A stretch of DNA of 64,000 bases, from contig NZ_CP150634.1 of the NCBI RefSeq assembly GCF_038051925.1, positions 2,798,300 through 2,862,299 on the forward strand, read 5' to 3'. How positions within the stretch are numbered: the first letter of the stretch is position 1; the number at the start of each line of letters is the position of its first letter. The DNA is from Methylotuvimicrobium sp. KM2 (GTDB taxonomy: Bacteria; Pseudomonadota; Gammaproteobacteria; Methylococcales; Methylomonadaceae). The notes beneath the pieces are model-generated. The model had not been told where the DNA came from. It was given only the letters and a program-made list of their open reading frames with translations, and searched no databases. The position numbers and the translations under genes are program-made. This document shows positions 27,955 to 37,461 of this stretch, piece by piece.

Positions 27955-28701
27955 CTATGATGGGATAGATCTTTGACGAACGACCTCATACAGCATCGCA
28001 CCGGTCGCGACCGACAAATTGAGACTGGAAACACTACCCTGCATCGGTAATTTGACCAACCAGTCGCATTGCTCACGAGTCAAACGCCGCATACCTTTAC
28101 CCTCGGCACCGATCACCAAGGCCATAGGTAATTTGAAATCACATTGATAAAGCGTTTGCTCGGCCTCGCCGGCTGCGCCGAAAATCCAAATCCCCTGATC
28201 TTTCAGCCAACGCAAAGTTCGGGACAGGTTCGTAACTTGATAGACCGGCACGGTCTCGGCCGCGCCGCTCGCAACCTTACAAACCGTCGGCGTAATACCG
28301 ACCGCATTGTCCTTCGTGATAATCACGCCATGCACGCCGGTAGCATCGGCCGTCCTTAAGCATGCTCCGAGGTTATGCGGGTCCTGAACATTATCCAAAA
28401 CCAAAAACAACGGCATGCCGGTAAGACTGGAAACCGCCTGCTTCAATGCATCTTCCGATTGCGCCGAAGGGAGTTCGATTTCAAGCACGATACTTTGATG
28501 ATTATTACCATCGGCAAGGCGATCCAGTTTTTTTCGGTCGACTTTTTCGGGGTTAATACCGATCTTTTTCAAGTCTTCGAGCAATTGACTTAAACGTCGG
28601 TCCTGACGGTGCGAGTCAACCCAAGCCTGATGAATATGCTGAGGCGAATAATCGAGTGCCGCCTGGACCGAATGAATGCCGTAGATTTTAACTCGGCTCA
28701 T
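27955..28701 (-). CDS. rlmB: 23S rRNA (guanosine-2251-2'-O) methyltransferase
   Basis: A 248-residue SpoU-class (SPOUT) methyltransferase that methylates G2251 of 23S rRNA with S-adenosylmethionine. Motif 1 is NVQDPHNLGACLRTADATG, motif 2 is ALVIGAEGKGMRRL and motif 3 is SLNLSVATGAMLYE. The N-terminal RNA-binding part begins KIYGIHSVQAALDY. It overlaps the end of rnr by 4 bases, the same pairing as in E. coli, so both genes are translated from one transcript. Confidence 0.96.
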   Translation of the reverse strand: MSRVKIYGIHSVQAALDYSPQHIHQAWVDSHRQDRRLSQLLEDLKKIGINPEKVDRKKLDRLADGNNHQSIVLEIELPSAQSEDALKQAVSSLTGMPLFLVLDNVQDPHNLGACLRTADATGVHGVIITKDNAVGITPTVCKVASGAAETVPVYQVTNLSRTLRWLKDQGIWIFGAAGEAEQTLYQCDFKLPMALVIGAEGKGMRRLTREQCDWLVKLPMQGSVSSLNLSVATGAMLYEVVRQRSIPS

Positions 28702-30932
28702 TTTTTACGCCGTCTTTTTTTCGGGCGCTTTGCCAAGGCAGTAACCTTAACCAGTTCGAAATCGATTTTCTTGTCGTCAAGATTAACGCGTACGACTTTC
28801 ACTTGCACGGTATCGCCAAGACGATAACGAATACCCGTACGTTCGCCGATTAACTGATGACTGGCCGCATCGAAATGAAAATAATCTTGGGCAAGATTAC
28901 TGATATGCACGAGGCCCTCGACATAAATATCGGCAAGCTCAACAAAGAACCCGAACGATGTCACCGCCGAAATAATACCCGGAAACTCTTCGCCGACCTT
29001 GTCCATCATGTATTCGCACTTGAGCCAACTAACGACATCGCGCGTCGCATCATCGGCTCGACGCTCGTTCGTCGAGCAATGCTCGCCAAGCGTGACCATA
29101 TCGGGAAATCCGTAATGATAACTTTCCGGCTTTTTGTCTTGTAAACAATGCCGGATGGCCCGATGCACCAACAAGTCCGGATATCGACGAATCGGCGACG
29201 TAAAATGAGCATAGGCTTCGAGCGCCAAGCCGAAATGGCCTTTCAAATCGGGACTGTAAACCGCTTGCGACATCGAACGCAACAAAACCGTTTGAATCAA
29301 ATGAGCATCCGGGCGCCCCTTAATGCTATCGACTAGATGCATGTAGTCGAGCGGCGTCGGCTTATCACCACCACCCAAGCTCAGACCCAATTCACCTAAA
29401 AAGGTCTTCAGCGCCAATAATTTTTCCGGTCCGGGCCCGTCATGAATTCTCAATAACTTGGGCATTTTTCGGCGATTGAGAAATTTAGCTGCCGCCATGT
29501 TCGCGGTAATCATAAACTCTTCAATCAGCTTATGTGCATCGTTACGCACAACCGGAACGATCTTTTCAATTTTACGTTCGGAACCGAAAATAATCCGCGT
29601 TTCCTGAGTATCGAAATCCATTGCGCCGCGTTTTTCTCGGCTTAAACACATGGCTTTGTACAACGCATACAGTTCTTGTAAATGCGGCATTAAAGGCTTA
29701 TATTTTTTAATTAAGGCCTTGTTGCCATCGACCAGCATGCTAGCGACTTCGGTATAAGTCAGGCGTGCATGAGAACGCATCACAGCTTCGAAGAAACACG
29801 AACGCGTCATCTGTCCTTCCGCATTGATCGTCATCTCGCAGACCATACATAAGCGGTCGACATTAGGATTGAGAGAACAGAGTCCATTCGAAAGAATTTC
29901 CGGCAACATCGGAATCACCTGTTCCGGAAAATAAACCGAGGTACTGCGGTTTTTGGCCTCAATATCCAACGCGCTATTGATCGCGACATAATGAGACACA
30001 TCGGCGATCGCGACAAAAAGCTTCCAGCCCTTTCCCGTCTTACGGCAATACACGGCATCGTCGAAATCGCGCGCATCCTCGCCGTCTATCGTCACCAACG
30101 GAACATCACGCAAATCGACTCGACCTTCCTTAGCCGCTTCCGGCACTTCATCGCTGAATGCCTGAATTTCCTGCTCAACCTCTTCCGGCCAGACATGCGG
30201 CAAACCATGGCTGCGAATCGCCATCTCGATTTCCATGCCCGGAGCCAAATGCTTGCCCAGAACCTCGGCAACACGTCCGATGGGCTGATTGGTCTTACTC
30301 GGTTGCTCCAGGATTTCGGCGACAACGATATCGCCTTTTTTAGCTTTGCCGGTTTCATCACCCGGTATCAACACGTCTTGAGCCAGGTTTTTATTATCCG
30401 GCACGACGTAATTAACGCCTTTATCGGTGAAAAAACGACCGACCACTTGTTTGGTATTCCGTTCCAGCACCTCGACGATTGCCCCTTCGCGGCGCCCTTT
30501 CCGGTCGAGACCGGCGATTCGCGCGACGGCTCTGTCATTATGCAGAACCGAACGCATTTCACGGGGAGACAAAAATAAATCGTCGGACCCGTCGTCCGGC
30601 TTTAAAAATCCGAAGCCATCGGCATGACCGATGATGCGTCCGGCAATCAAATCCTTGCTGTTAACCCGGCAATATTTTTGGCGGCGATTGAATAATAATT
30701 GTCCGTCCCGTTCCATTGCACGAAGCCGTCTGCGCAAGGCCTCCAACTGGTCGGGCGACTCGAGTTGAAATTCCTGAGAAATTTGGTCGCGCGACAACGG
30801 TTTACCGACATGAGCGAGCAGATCGAGAATCAACTCCCGACTAGGAATCGGGTTCTCGTATTTCGCCGCCTCGCGCTCTGCATAAGGGTCTCGGGTCGGA
30901 GTAAAATTTGGTTTTTTATCTTTAGACTTCAA
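28698..30932 (-). CDS. rnr: Ribonuclease R
   Basis: A 744-residue 3'-5' exoribonuclease that degrades structured RNA. An N-terminal winged-helix-like part (about 25-90) is followed by two cold-shock domains (about 95-235). The RNB catalytic domain has TIDGEDARDFDDAVYC (Asp cluster) and a core up to about 595. An S1 domain (about 640-725) and a very basic tail (KRPKKRRRKK) complete it. The length is slightly under that of the E. coli enzyme. It is the first gene of the rnr-rlmB pair. Confidence 0.96.
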   Translation of the reverse strand: MKSKDKKPNFTPTRDPYAEREAAKYENPIPSRELILDLLAHVGKPLSRDQISQEFQLESPDQLEALRRRLRAMERDGQLLFNRRQKYCRVNSKDLIAGRIIGHADGFGFLKPDDGSDDLFLSPREMRSVLHNDRAVARIAGLDRKGRREGAIVEVLERNTKQVVGRFFTDKGVNYVVPDNKNLAQDVLIPGDETGKAKKGDIVVAEILEQPSKTNQPIGRVAEVLGKHLAPGMEIEMAIRSHGLPHVWPEEVEQEIQAFSDEVPEAAKEGRVDLRDVPLVTIDGEDARDFDDAVYCRKTGKGWKLFVAIADVSHYVAINSALDIEAKNRSTSVYFPEQVIPMLPEILSNGLCSLNPNVDRLCMVCEMTINAEGQMTRSCFFEAVMRSHARLTYTEVASMLVDGNKALIKKYKPLMPHLQELYALYKAMCLSREKRGAMDFDTQETRIIFGSERKIEKIVPVVRNDAHKLIEEFMITANMAAAKFLNRRKMPKLLRIHDGPGPEKLLALKTFLGELGLSLGGGDKPTPLDYMHLVDSIKGRPDAHLIQTVLLRSMSQAVYSPDLKGHFGLALEAYAHFTSPIRRYPDLLVHRAIRHCLQDKKPESYHYGFPDMVTLGEHCSTNERRADDATRDVVSWLKCEYMMDKVGEEFPGIISAVTSFGFFVELADIYVEGLVHISNLAQDYFHFDAASHQLIGERTGIRYRLGDTVQVKVVRVNLDDKKIDFELVKVTALAKRPKKRRRKK

Positions 30933-31087
30933 TGTCGTCGTTTCCTAAATTAGAATGAATGTCATAGCTTAACTGATATACGCGTATTTTAACAATTCCC
31001 TATGCAAATCAAAATTCAACGTGATGTATTAAGAAGTTGATGAACGACCAACGGACAACCCTCAGCAATTTTTAGGCATCAATAGTA

Positions 31088-31116
31088 TTGACAGCATATC
31101 AAGCAATCGGTATAGT
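31088..31116 (+). promoter_or_regulatory. Sigma-70 promoter of tRNA-Leu
   Basis: TTGACA (31088-31093) and TATAGT (31111-31116) are separated by 17 bases, and a GC-rich discriminator (GCGCGC) follows, as in stable-RNA promoters under stringent control. The mature tRNA starts 33 bases after the -10 box. Confidence 0.88.
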
Positions 31117-31148
31117 GCGCGCTCACTTCGCTGATACAGCACACCTTT

Positions 31149-31235
31149 GCCGAGGTGGTGAAATTGGTAGACACGCTAGCTTCAGGTGCTAGTGCTCGCA
31201 AGGGCGTGGAGGTTCAAGTCCTCTCCTCGGCACCA
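31149..31235 (+). tRNA. tRNA-Leu (anticodon CAG)
   Basis: An 87-base class II tRNA with acceptor stem GCCGAGG/CCTCGGC and an encoded CCA end. The anticodon stem-loop is CTAGC-TTCAGGT-GCTAG, giving anticodon CAG for the codon CUG. It has a long variable arm (TGCTCGCAAGGGCG) and the T-loop GGTTCAAGTCC. It has its own strong promoter; no second tRNA follows. Confidence 0.97.
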
Positions 31236-32333
31236 TTATCCCGAAAAAAAAGAGCTAATCGCCTTTTGTGTCAAATTTGAACTACTGAATTTTATTAGTC
31301 AATTTCCCGCTAATAATTCAAAAACTCTTCGTTTGATCGAAGCTCAAATAACCGCATTTACTGCGTTATTTTTATACCTCAAGTTTTCATCACCTGCTTC
31401 AATGCGGCCGCTGTCCAGGTTTTGACCGGTAGTTATGATCACGGCAAAAGACTTTTTGACCGTTACTGAAATGAACGCGTTAACCTATATAAAGCAGTTG
31501 ACATGTGTTGTAGACCATTCGTTCTGAGCTAAGTCAAAGCATGAACGGGGTCTACAACACTTTTACCGGCTTGTTGAAGCCTCAAATACCTCTCATTTTT
31601 CGACAAGACTTTCCTGATCGTAGCGAAAGGACTCGGGGCAAACGGTAGATTGAGGCTCTCGACTGCTTTTTTTTGGCTAAAGCAACGCATAAACATCAAT
31701 CCAGTAAATACCCATCCTATGTTTGGCAGCGGCCCTGTTGCGTTCTCAAAATATGAAAGCGACTATCTGATGCATTCGGAAGTAATAGATAAATTGTTGC
31801 TTATGGCAAATGAAATTCCAGATATGCTTAGTTATTTGGCTCAGATAACCGACATGTAATTATTCAGCCCCCTTATCGTTCCCACGCTCCCGCGTGCGAA
31901 TAGCGTGGAAATGATAATTGGCGGGTACTGAATAGTTACGCCGACATTGATATTTTGAATCAATCACAAACGGTTTGCTTTATCGTCTAATGCGAATTCG
32001 ACCGTTTACTAACTTAGAGCTTAAAAATTGGTTGTTTTACACCCAGCCTTCGAAATCTTTGAAACAAGTATCGGAAGAACCTGAACATCCACCCATACTT
32101 CAATATCAACTATGTCATTTAACCTAAACGATGCTGCTCAACCCAAACTATTGAGTGATATAACCTAAATTGTATTGCCGCTATTATTCACTCCTCCAAG
32201 TAAGATAACTCCGACAATTTGTAATAGAAGACTAAAATATAGGGGATTTTTTCATTTTTTTTGATTAAAAATTATTCCTGGCATATTGCTTGCAGTATCT
32301 CAGTCTGTGTTAATTAAACAAGCAAAGACCAGA
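31236..32333. other. 1.1-kb stretch with repeat fragments and no convincing gene
   Basis: At 31502-31561 an inverted repeat GTGTTGTAGACC/GGTCTACAACAC encloses a decayed REP-like hairpin (ATTCGTTCTGAGC ... CATGAACG). At 31876-31898 is a CGTTCCCACGCTCCCGCGTG hairpin repeat. A short frame from ATG 31723 to 31859 (45 codons, FSKYESDYLMHSEVIDKLLL) has no recognisable family or ribosome-binding site; it may be a gene remnant. The last 150 bases are AT-rich and probably hold the peroxidase promoter. Confidence 0.5.
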
Positions 32334-33641
32334 ATGAAAAAAATAATCAAAATAGGATTGCTCGGCGCGATGTTTGCTCCGACAACTTACGCCAACCAAA
32401 ATGCCCTGACCGACATGGATTTTCACAATTCCAGTTCGGAAAAAATCAAACTAGGACAATTCCTCTTTTATGACAAAATATTATCCGGAAACCTCAATAT
32501 TTCATGCGCGTCTTGCCACCATCCAATGGCCGGCACAGGTGACGGTTTGGCTTTGCCGGTCGGCGAAGGCGGCAAAGGATTAGGCGTCACGCGAGATACC
32601 GGTAGCGGCATCGACGCAATTCATGAGCGGGTACCGAGAAATGCGCCTCATTTATTCAACCTGGGCGCAAAAGAATTCGTCACCATGTTTCATGACGGGC
32701 GTTTAACGGTTAACCCTAATCACCCCTCCGGCTTCGACTCCCCGGCCGGTGACGCTTTACCTGAAGGCTTGGATCATTCTCTTGCAGCTCAAGCCATGTT
32801 TCCAGTGACTTCCACCACCGAGATGGCTGGGCAAGCCGGAGAAAACCCCGTGGGAGATGCCGCAACTGCAGATAACTTTACGGAAGTATGGAGACTGTTG
32901 ACGGCTCGGGTGATGGCAATCGACGAATATCGCGACTTAATTCACCAAGCCTATCCCGGCCTCGCCGATCAGAATGCAACCTTCGTCCATATCGCCAATG
33001 CTATCGGTGCTTTCGAAGCGACTGCATTTCGTGCCGACAACAGCCGTTATGACCAATACTTAAGAGGCGAATACAGCCCCTCCTCTTCGGAAAAAAAAGG
33101 GTATAAAATTTTCAAAGACAACTGCATGTCTTGTCACAGCGGTCCTCTACAAACCGATCACCAATTTCACGCTCTGGGAATTCCACAAATTGGTCCGGGA
33201 AAAGGCGACGGATTATTCGGTTACGACGACTTCGGTCGAGAGCGCGTTACCGGAAACAATGACGATAGATATCGTTTCCGAACCCCTACTCTGCGAAACG
33301 TAGCCATTACCGGACCTTGGGGGCATGATGGCGCCTATGACACATTGGAAGGCATGATTAGACATCACCTTAACCCTGAACAAAGCCTGGATAACTACGA
33401 TATCCGCCAAGCCCGCCTACCGCCTCGGAACGACTTGAGTGAAATCGATGACATCATCCACAGCGATGAAATCAGCCGTGCAGATTTAAAGGCCAGAATC
33501 GAAATTCAGCCGGTTAACCTGACCGACCAGGAAATCGACTCTTTACTCGATTTCCTGAAAGCACTAACCGACACTGCTAGCTTGGATATGCGCAATACAG
33601 TGCCCTATCGAGTACCGAGCGGCTTACCAATAGCCGATTAG
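32334..33641 (+). CDS. Di-heme cytochrome c peroxidase/MauG-family protein
   Basis: From the ATG at 32334 the protein has 435 residues: signal peptide (KIGLLGAMFAPTTYA, cleavage near 20), then two c-type heme sites, CASCH at 58-62 and CMSCH at 264-268. Other family features are LGQFLFYDKILSGNLNISC and RFRTPTLRNVAITGPWGHDG near 320-340. It should act in the periplasm, either reducing hydrogen peroxide with electrons from a c-type cytochrome or oxidising a protein substrate like MauG. An in-frame TTG 48 bases upstream is a weaker start because it would bury the signal peptide. It stands alone, with repeats on both sides. Confidence 0.9.
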   Translation: MKKIIKIGLLGAMFAPTTYANQNALTDMDFHNSSSEKIKLGQFLFYDKILSGNLNISCASCHHPMAGTGDGLALPVGEGGKGLGVTRDTGSGIDAIHERVPRNAPHLFNLGAKEFVTMFHDGRLTVNPNHPSGFDSPAGDALPEGLDHSLAAQAMFPVTSTTEMAGQAGENPVGDAATADNFTEVWRLLTARVMAIDEYRDLIHQAYPGLADQNATFVHIANAIGAFEATAFRADNSRYDQYLRGEYSPSSSEKKGYKIFKDNCMSCHSGPLQTDHQFHALGIPQIGPGKGDGLFGYDDFGRERVTGNNDDRYRFRTPTLRNVAITGPWGHDGAYDTLEGMIRHHLNPEQSLDNYDIRQARLPPRNDLSEIDDIIHSDEISRADLKARIEIQPVNLTDQEIDSLLDFLKALTDTASLDMRNTVPYRVPSGLPIAD

Positions 33642-33693
33642 TGATGTATCCCCGGAAAATCCGGTATTAATGAACAAAACCGATTCAATACTG

Positions 33694-34130
33694 TATGCCT
33701 TTCGCACTTCAAATTTCGGCAGTGTCTTAGGTGGCACCGAGGTGTGTGGCCCCTCACCCAATGCTAGGTGAGGGGCCAACATGGACGTATTCACCCAGCA
33801 CCTAAACTCCATAGCCCACTGGCTATGATTAATCCTGATTAGCAAGATGCTTCAGCTTGCCGAAGCCAAGTGTCCGAGCAGGGACCAGTCGTAGTCGCAA
33901 AAACTGAAATATGCTGTTATCCAAGCTCCAGCTTGGGTAAGAGCGTGATGTGGGTTGGCCGTTTTTAGCTTGACGCACATGATCTGCGAACCCGGTCCTG
34001 CTAGGGATATGCTGATCTTTGGACTTTAGCTGAAGAAACTTACTAATCAGGTGATTAATTGTCTTAGATAATTTAGGTGCTGGGCTTTGACGGGCACCCC
34101 GGCGCCGAATTTTAATCTCCGATGAGTATT
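33694..34130. repeat. Dispersed palindromic repeat, TATACC-end type (copy E), interrupted
   Basis: The left end is TATGCCTTTCGCACTTCAAA and the right end, on the minus strand, is AATACTCATCGGAGATTAAA. It has the CCCCTCACCCAATGCTAGGT/GAGGGG hairpin, the constant block CATGGACGTATTCAC (33780-33794) and the CCCAGCACCTAAA palindrome, which is split by a 219-bp insertion at 33834-34052. Without the insertion it would be about 210 bp, like copy B. Confidence 0.78.
33834..34052. mobile_element. 219-bp MITE-like insertion with 7-bp target duplication
   Basis: Terminal inverted repeats of about 23 bp with three mismatches are seen: CCTGATTAGCAAGATGCTTC on the left and, on the minus strand, CCTGATTAGTAAGTTTCTTC on the right, both continuing AGC. 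The element is flanked by GATTAAT at 33827-33833 and 34053-34059. Removing it restores the loop of the hairpin module as seen in the other copies. It codes for no protein, so a transposase elsewhere must have moved it. Confidence 0.72.
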
Positions 34131-34200
34131 AGTTTAATTACACTGCATTCTGCCCCCTTAATACCGGAACATTGCGCTGCCCGCAACACTAATCCTTGCT

Positions 34201-34932
34201 TCATTGCGTGATCTCGCCTTCACTCGCCTGCAACACATAAATAGTCGCCCCAATCACGGCGGCCGGCGCAACGATGATATTTATTATCGGCAACGTTAGA
34301 CCTAACATCGTGACGCCACCGAAGCTCATCGAGCCTAGACGAATACTTTTGAGTATTTTACGTTGCTCAGAAAATAACAAACCGGCATTCTCCAGTGGAT
34401 AAGCCATGTATTCCAACGCCGCCCCCCAAGCCCCGAACAAACCCCATAAAAAAGGCGCCGCGATATTGATGCCGGGAATGATCGATACAATTAATAACGG
34501 CAATGCCCTGCTACCCAAATAGCCGAAGCGCTTGAATTCGGCCAGTATGATTTTGTTGACGGAGTGCTCTCCAATCTCAAGCTTTCGACCCGTAATGAGT
34601 TCCGCCGATTTTGCCGACAATGCGCCGTAAAACGGCGCCGCAATGACATTCGCCAAAATAGTAAACGTGAAAAATCCGGCGATAAAAAAACTAAGAAAAA
34701 ACAGCGGCCACAAAACCCAGCTTAACCATGACAACCAGTCCGGGATAAAATGCGCTATAAGGTCGGCCACATAATAATAACCGAGAACCAAAACCGCGCT
34801 ATAAAGCACGAGATTAATCAAAACCGGAATCACGATAAATTTTCGCAATTCAGGCTTAATCGCCCAACGCAGACCACGAAAGAAACAACTCACCGCCCAC
34901 GCCGGATTATTGCCTTTTTTGGAAAACTTCAT
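34201..34932 (-). CDS. cysZ: EI24/CysZ-family membrane protein
   Basis: A 243-residue integral membrane protein. The N-terminal pattern (FFRGLRWAIKPELRKFIVIP) and hydrophobic segments near 37-55, 68-95, 140-165 and 200-235 are those of CysZ, a sulfate-uptake protein in E. coli. The segment FTFTILANVIAAPFYGALSA is well conserved in the family. It shares one base with the stop codon of mtnA, so the two are translated from one message. Sulfate supply next to methionine salvage is a plausible link, but the family's substrate is not certain outside enterobacteria. Confidence 0.85.
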   Translation of the reverse strand: MKFSKKGNNPAWAVSCFFRGLRWAIKPELRKFIVIPVLINLVLYSAVLVLGYYYVADLIAHFIPDWLSWLSWVLWPLFFLSFFIAGFFTFTILANVIAAPFYGALSAKSAELITGRKLEIGEHSVNKIILAEFKRFGYLGSRALPLLIVSIIPGINIAAPFLWGLFGAWGAALEYMAYPLENAGLLFSEQRKILKSIRLGSMSFGGVTMLGLTLPIINIIVAPAAVIGATIYVLQASEGEITQ

Positions 34933-35963
34933 TATTTCAGTCCCTCCATACCATTTTCCGATGGATTCAATACCACGCCGCGTTCGGTCACGATCGCCGC
35001 AATCAATTCGGCCGGGGTCACATCAAACACCGGATTCCAAGCACCGACCAAGGATTCCTTATTATAACTATCCGGCAACAACTCATTCGATGCTCGCTGT
35101 TCGATTTCAATACCGCTACCATCGGCAAGATTCCAATCGATCGTCGATAATGGAGCAGCTACCATTAACTTGATGCCATGTTGCTTTGCCAACACCGCCA
35201 GCGAATAGGTGCCGATTTTGTTTGCGGTATCCCCATTTGCGGCGATTCGATCGGCACCGACGACAATCCAATCGACCGCGCCCGACTTCATTAACCAGGC
35301 GGCCGCCGAATCGGCTATCAAAGTCGCCGCAATGCCGTCTTGAGCCAATTCCCAAACGGTTAGTCGGGCGCCTTGTAGCCAAGGACGGGTTTCTCCGGCA
35401 AAGACTTTATTTAACCCTCGCCGGCAGGCGCTCCGAATCACGCCGAGCGCGGTACCGTAACCGCCTGTCGCCAAGGCGCCGGCATTACAATGCGTCAAAA
35501 CGCCTTTAGTCCCACCGATAATTTCGGCGCCCAACTCGCCGATTCGATGATTCGCGGCAATATCGTCCTGATGAATTTGTATAGCCAAGGCTTGTGTTGC
35601 CGCCACCGGATCTTCCGGCTGGGAATTTAAAAGCGCTTTCATCCGGTCCAAGGCCCAAAATAAATTGACTGCGGTCGGGCGCGATGCCGCCAGTCGCTCT
35701 ATATCGGCAAACACTTTATCAGACCAATTTACAGAACGATCGTGACAATGTTGCTTCACCGATAACGCTACGCCATAAGCCGCCGCAATACCGATCGCGG
35801 GCGCTCCGCGCACACGCATCGTTTTTATGGCTTCAGCGACTCCCGGCGCATCACGGTAATCTTCATAAACGATAGTTTCGGGAAGCAGCCTTTGATCCAG
35901 GACTTTTAACGAATCGCCTGTCCATTGCAGGGCTTGTACCGCTAATTGTTTAGGTTCAGTCAT
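34932..35963 (-). CDS. mtnA: Methylthioribose-1-phosphate isomerase
   Basis: A 343-residue cytosolic enzyme of the methionine salvage pathway that converts 5-methylthioribose-1-phosphate to 5-methylthioribulose-1-phosphate. It resembles eIF2B-alpha. Conserved parts are RVRGAPAIGIAAAYGVALS near 50, the catalytic Cys in VLTHCNAGALATGGYG and the Asp in VGADRIAANGDTANKIGTY. It is divergent from mtaD, which makes the upstream salvage step; the same two genes are neighbours in Pseudomonas aeruginosa (known). Confidence 0.96.
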   Translation of the reverse strand: MTEPKQLAVQALQWTGDSLKVLDQRLLPETIVYEDYRDAPGVAEAIKTMRVRGAPAIGIAAAYGVALSVKQHCHDRSVNWSDKVFADIERLAASRPTAVNLFWALDRMKALLNSQPEDPVAATQALAIQIHQDDIAANHRIGELGAEIIGGTKGVLTHCNAGALATGGYGTALGVIRSACRRGLNKVFAGETRPWLQGARLTVWELAQDGIAATLIADSAAAWLMKSGAVDWIVVGADRIAANGDTANKIGTYSLAVLAKQHGIKLMVAAPLSTIDWNLADGSGIEIEQRASNELLPDSYNKESLVGAWNPVFDVTPAELIAAIVTERGVVLNPSENGMEGLK

Positions 35964-36070
35964 TGTTTATCGAATAGGTAGGAAAAAAAGTTATAATTCG
36001 GTTTTATCTTGCGATGCATGCTATCGGCACACATTACACGCAGGATATTCATTTAAATTGGAAACCGTTC

Positions 36071-37381
36071 ATGAAAGTCGATATTGCTATCAATGCCCGC
36101 TGGATTATACCCGTTGAGCCCGAATCCGTAACCTACGAGCACCATACGTTGATTATCGACAAAGGTCGAATCGTCGACCTATTGCCGACAATGGAAGCCT
36201 CGCAAAAATACCATGCCGATTCGGTGGAGAATCTCGACCGTCATGCCCTCATTCCCGGCCTAGTCAACTGCCATACTCATGCCGCGATGACACTATTGCG
36301 AGGCATTGCCGACGATTTACATTTAATGGACTGGCTGCAAAATCATATCTGGCCGCTCGAAAACCAATGGGTCGGCGAGGCTTTCGTCCGGGACGGCACT
36401 GATCTCGCGATCGCCGAAATGATACGCGGCGGCACGACCTGTTTTAACGATATGTATTTTTTCCCGGAAATCACCGCGCAGCAGGCGATACATCACGGCA
36501 TACGCGCAGGAATCGGCATGATTCTCATCGACTTTCCGTCCGCCTGGGCCGAGAATGCCGACCGTTATATCGAAAAAGGCCTGGAACTGCACGACCGTCT
36601 CCGCCACGAACCATTGATCATAACACCGTTTGCGCCGCATGCACCTTACACGGTCTCGGATGAACCGTTGCATAAAGTCAGAACTTTCGCAGACGAACTC
36701 GATGTGCCGGTACACATGCATGTTCACGAAACCCGGCACGAAGTCGATGAGGCCTATGAAAAAAACGGTAAACGCCCAATGGAAAGATTGAACGATCTTG
36801 GCTTGATCAATCCCTCGTTTATCGCCGTCCATATGACGCAATTAACTGACAGTGAAATCGAGCTGTTTGCCCAGTCAGGAGCGCATATCGTGCATTGCCC
36901 GGAATCCAATTTGAAACTAGCTAGCGGCTTTTGCCCGGTCGCGAAATGCCTCGATGCAGGAATCAATGTCGCACTGGGTACAGATGGGGCGGCCAGCAAT
37001 AACGACCTGGATATGTTTGGCGAAATGCGTAGTGCCGCGCTTCTAGGGAAAGCCGTCGCGAACGATGCGTCCGCGATTCCGGCCATGACTGCGCTTAAAA
37101 TGGCGACAATCAACGGCGCCAAAGCCTTGGGTCTCGGCGACGAAATCGGATCGTTGGCTATCGGAAAATCGGCCGATATCGCGGCGATTGATTTGAGCGG
37201 TATCGAAACCCAACCCTTATATTGTGCTGTCTCGCAAATCGTTTACGCGGCAAGCCGACAAAACGTTACCGACGTTTGGGTAAACGGCAAACGCTTATTG
37301 AAACAACAGCGCCTGACAACACTTGATCTTGCCGATTTAACGATCAAAATCGAAGCATGGCGGCAGCGTTTGTTTCAATAA
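36071..37381 (+). CDS. mtaD: 5-Methylthioadenosine/S-adenosylhomocysteine deaminase
   Basis: From the ATG at 36071 (GGAAAC 8 bases upstream) the protein has 436 residues and starts MKVDIAINARWIIP, the usual family start; an in-frame ATG at 36014 would add 19 unlike residues. It is an amidohydrolase that deaminates methylthioadenosine to methylthioinosine. Metal ligands are in VNCHTHAAMTLLRG, the His of PFAPHAPYT, HVHETRHE and LGTDGAASNNDLD. The order mtnA (divergent), mtaD, ubiG, phosphatase, SDR is that of P. aeruginosa PA3169-PA3173, where this deaminase feeds methionine salvage. Confidence 0.92.
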   Translation: MKVDIAINARWIIPVEPESVTYEHHTLIIDKGRIVDLLPTMEASQKYHADSVENLDRHALIPGLVNCHTHAAMTLLRGIADDLHLMDWLQNHIWPLENQWVGEAFVRDGTDLAIAEMIRGGTTCFNDMYFFPEITAQQAIHHGIRAGIGMILIDFPSAWAENADRYIEKGLELHDRLRHEPLIITPFAPHAPYTVSDEPLHKVRTFADELDVPVHMHVHETRHEVDEAYEKNGKRPMERLNDLGLINPSFIAVHMTQLTDSEIELFAQSGAHIVHCPESNLKLASGFCPVAKCLDAGINVALGTDGAASNNDLDMFGEMRSAALLGKAVANDASAIPAMTALKMATINGAKALGLGDEIGSLAIGKSADIAAIDLSGIETQPLYCAVSQIVYAASRQNVTDVWVNGKRLLKQQRLTTLDLADLTIKIEAWRQRLFQ

Positions 37382-37461
37382 CGAATACTAACCTAAAATC
37401 CGCCGCTAGCAATAACCTAGTATTGTAGTATACAATTATTCAACCTAAACGGTTCACTATC

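Larger units (their letters stand above)
33642..34200. other. Intergenic region almost filled by nested repeats
   Basis: No gene is seen. The repeat copy E occupies 33694-34130, with a separate mobile element inside it. The remaining short flanks (33642-33693 and 34131-34200) show nothing recognisable. Confidence 0.6.

Noticed and set aside
31186..31425. Reading frame starting inside tRNA-Leu
   Set aside because: It overlaps the tRNA gene and has no family resemblance.
31650..31859. Short frame in the gap before the peroxidase gene
   Set aside because: There is no ribosome-binding site or family; the first half lies in REP-like debris. It is mentioned only as a possible remnant.
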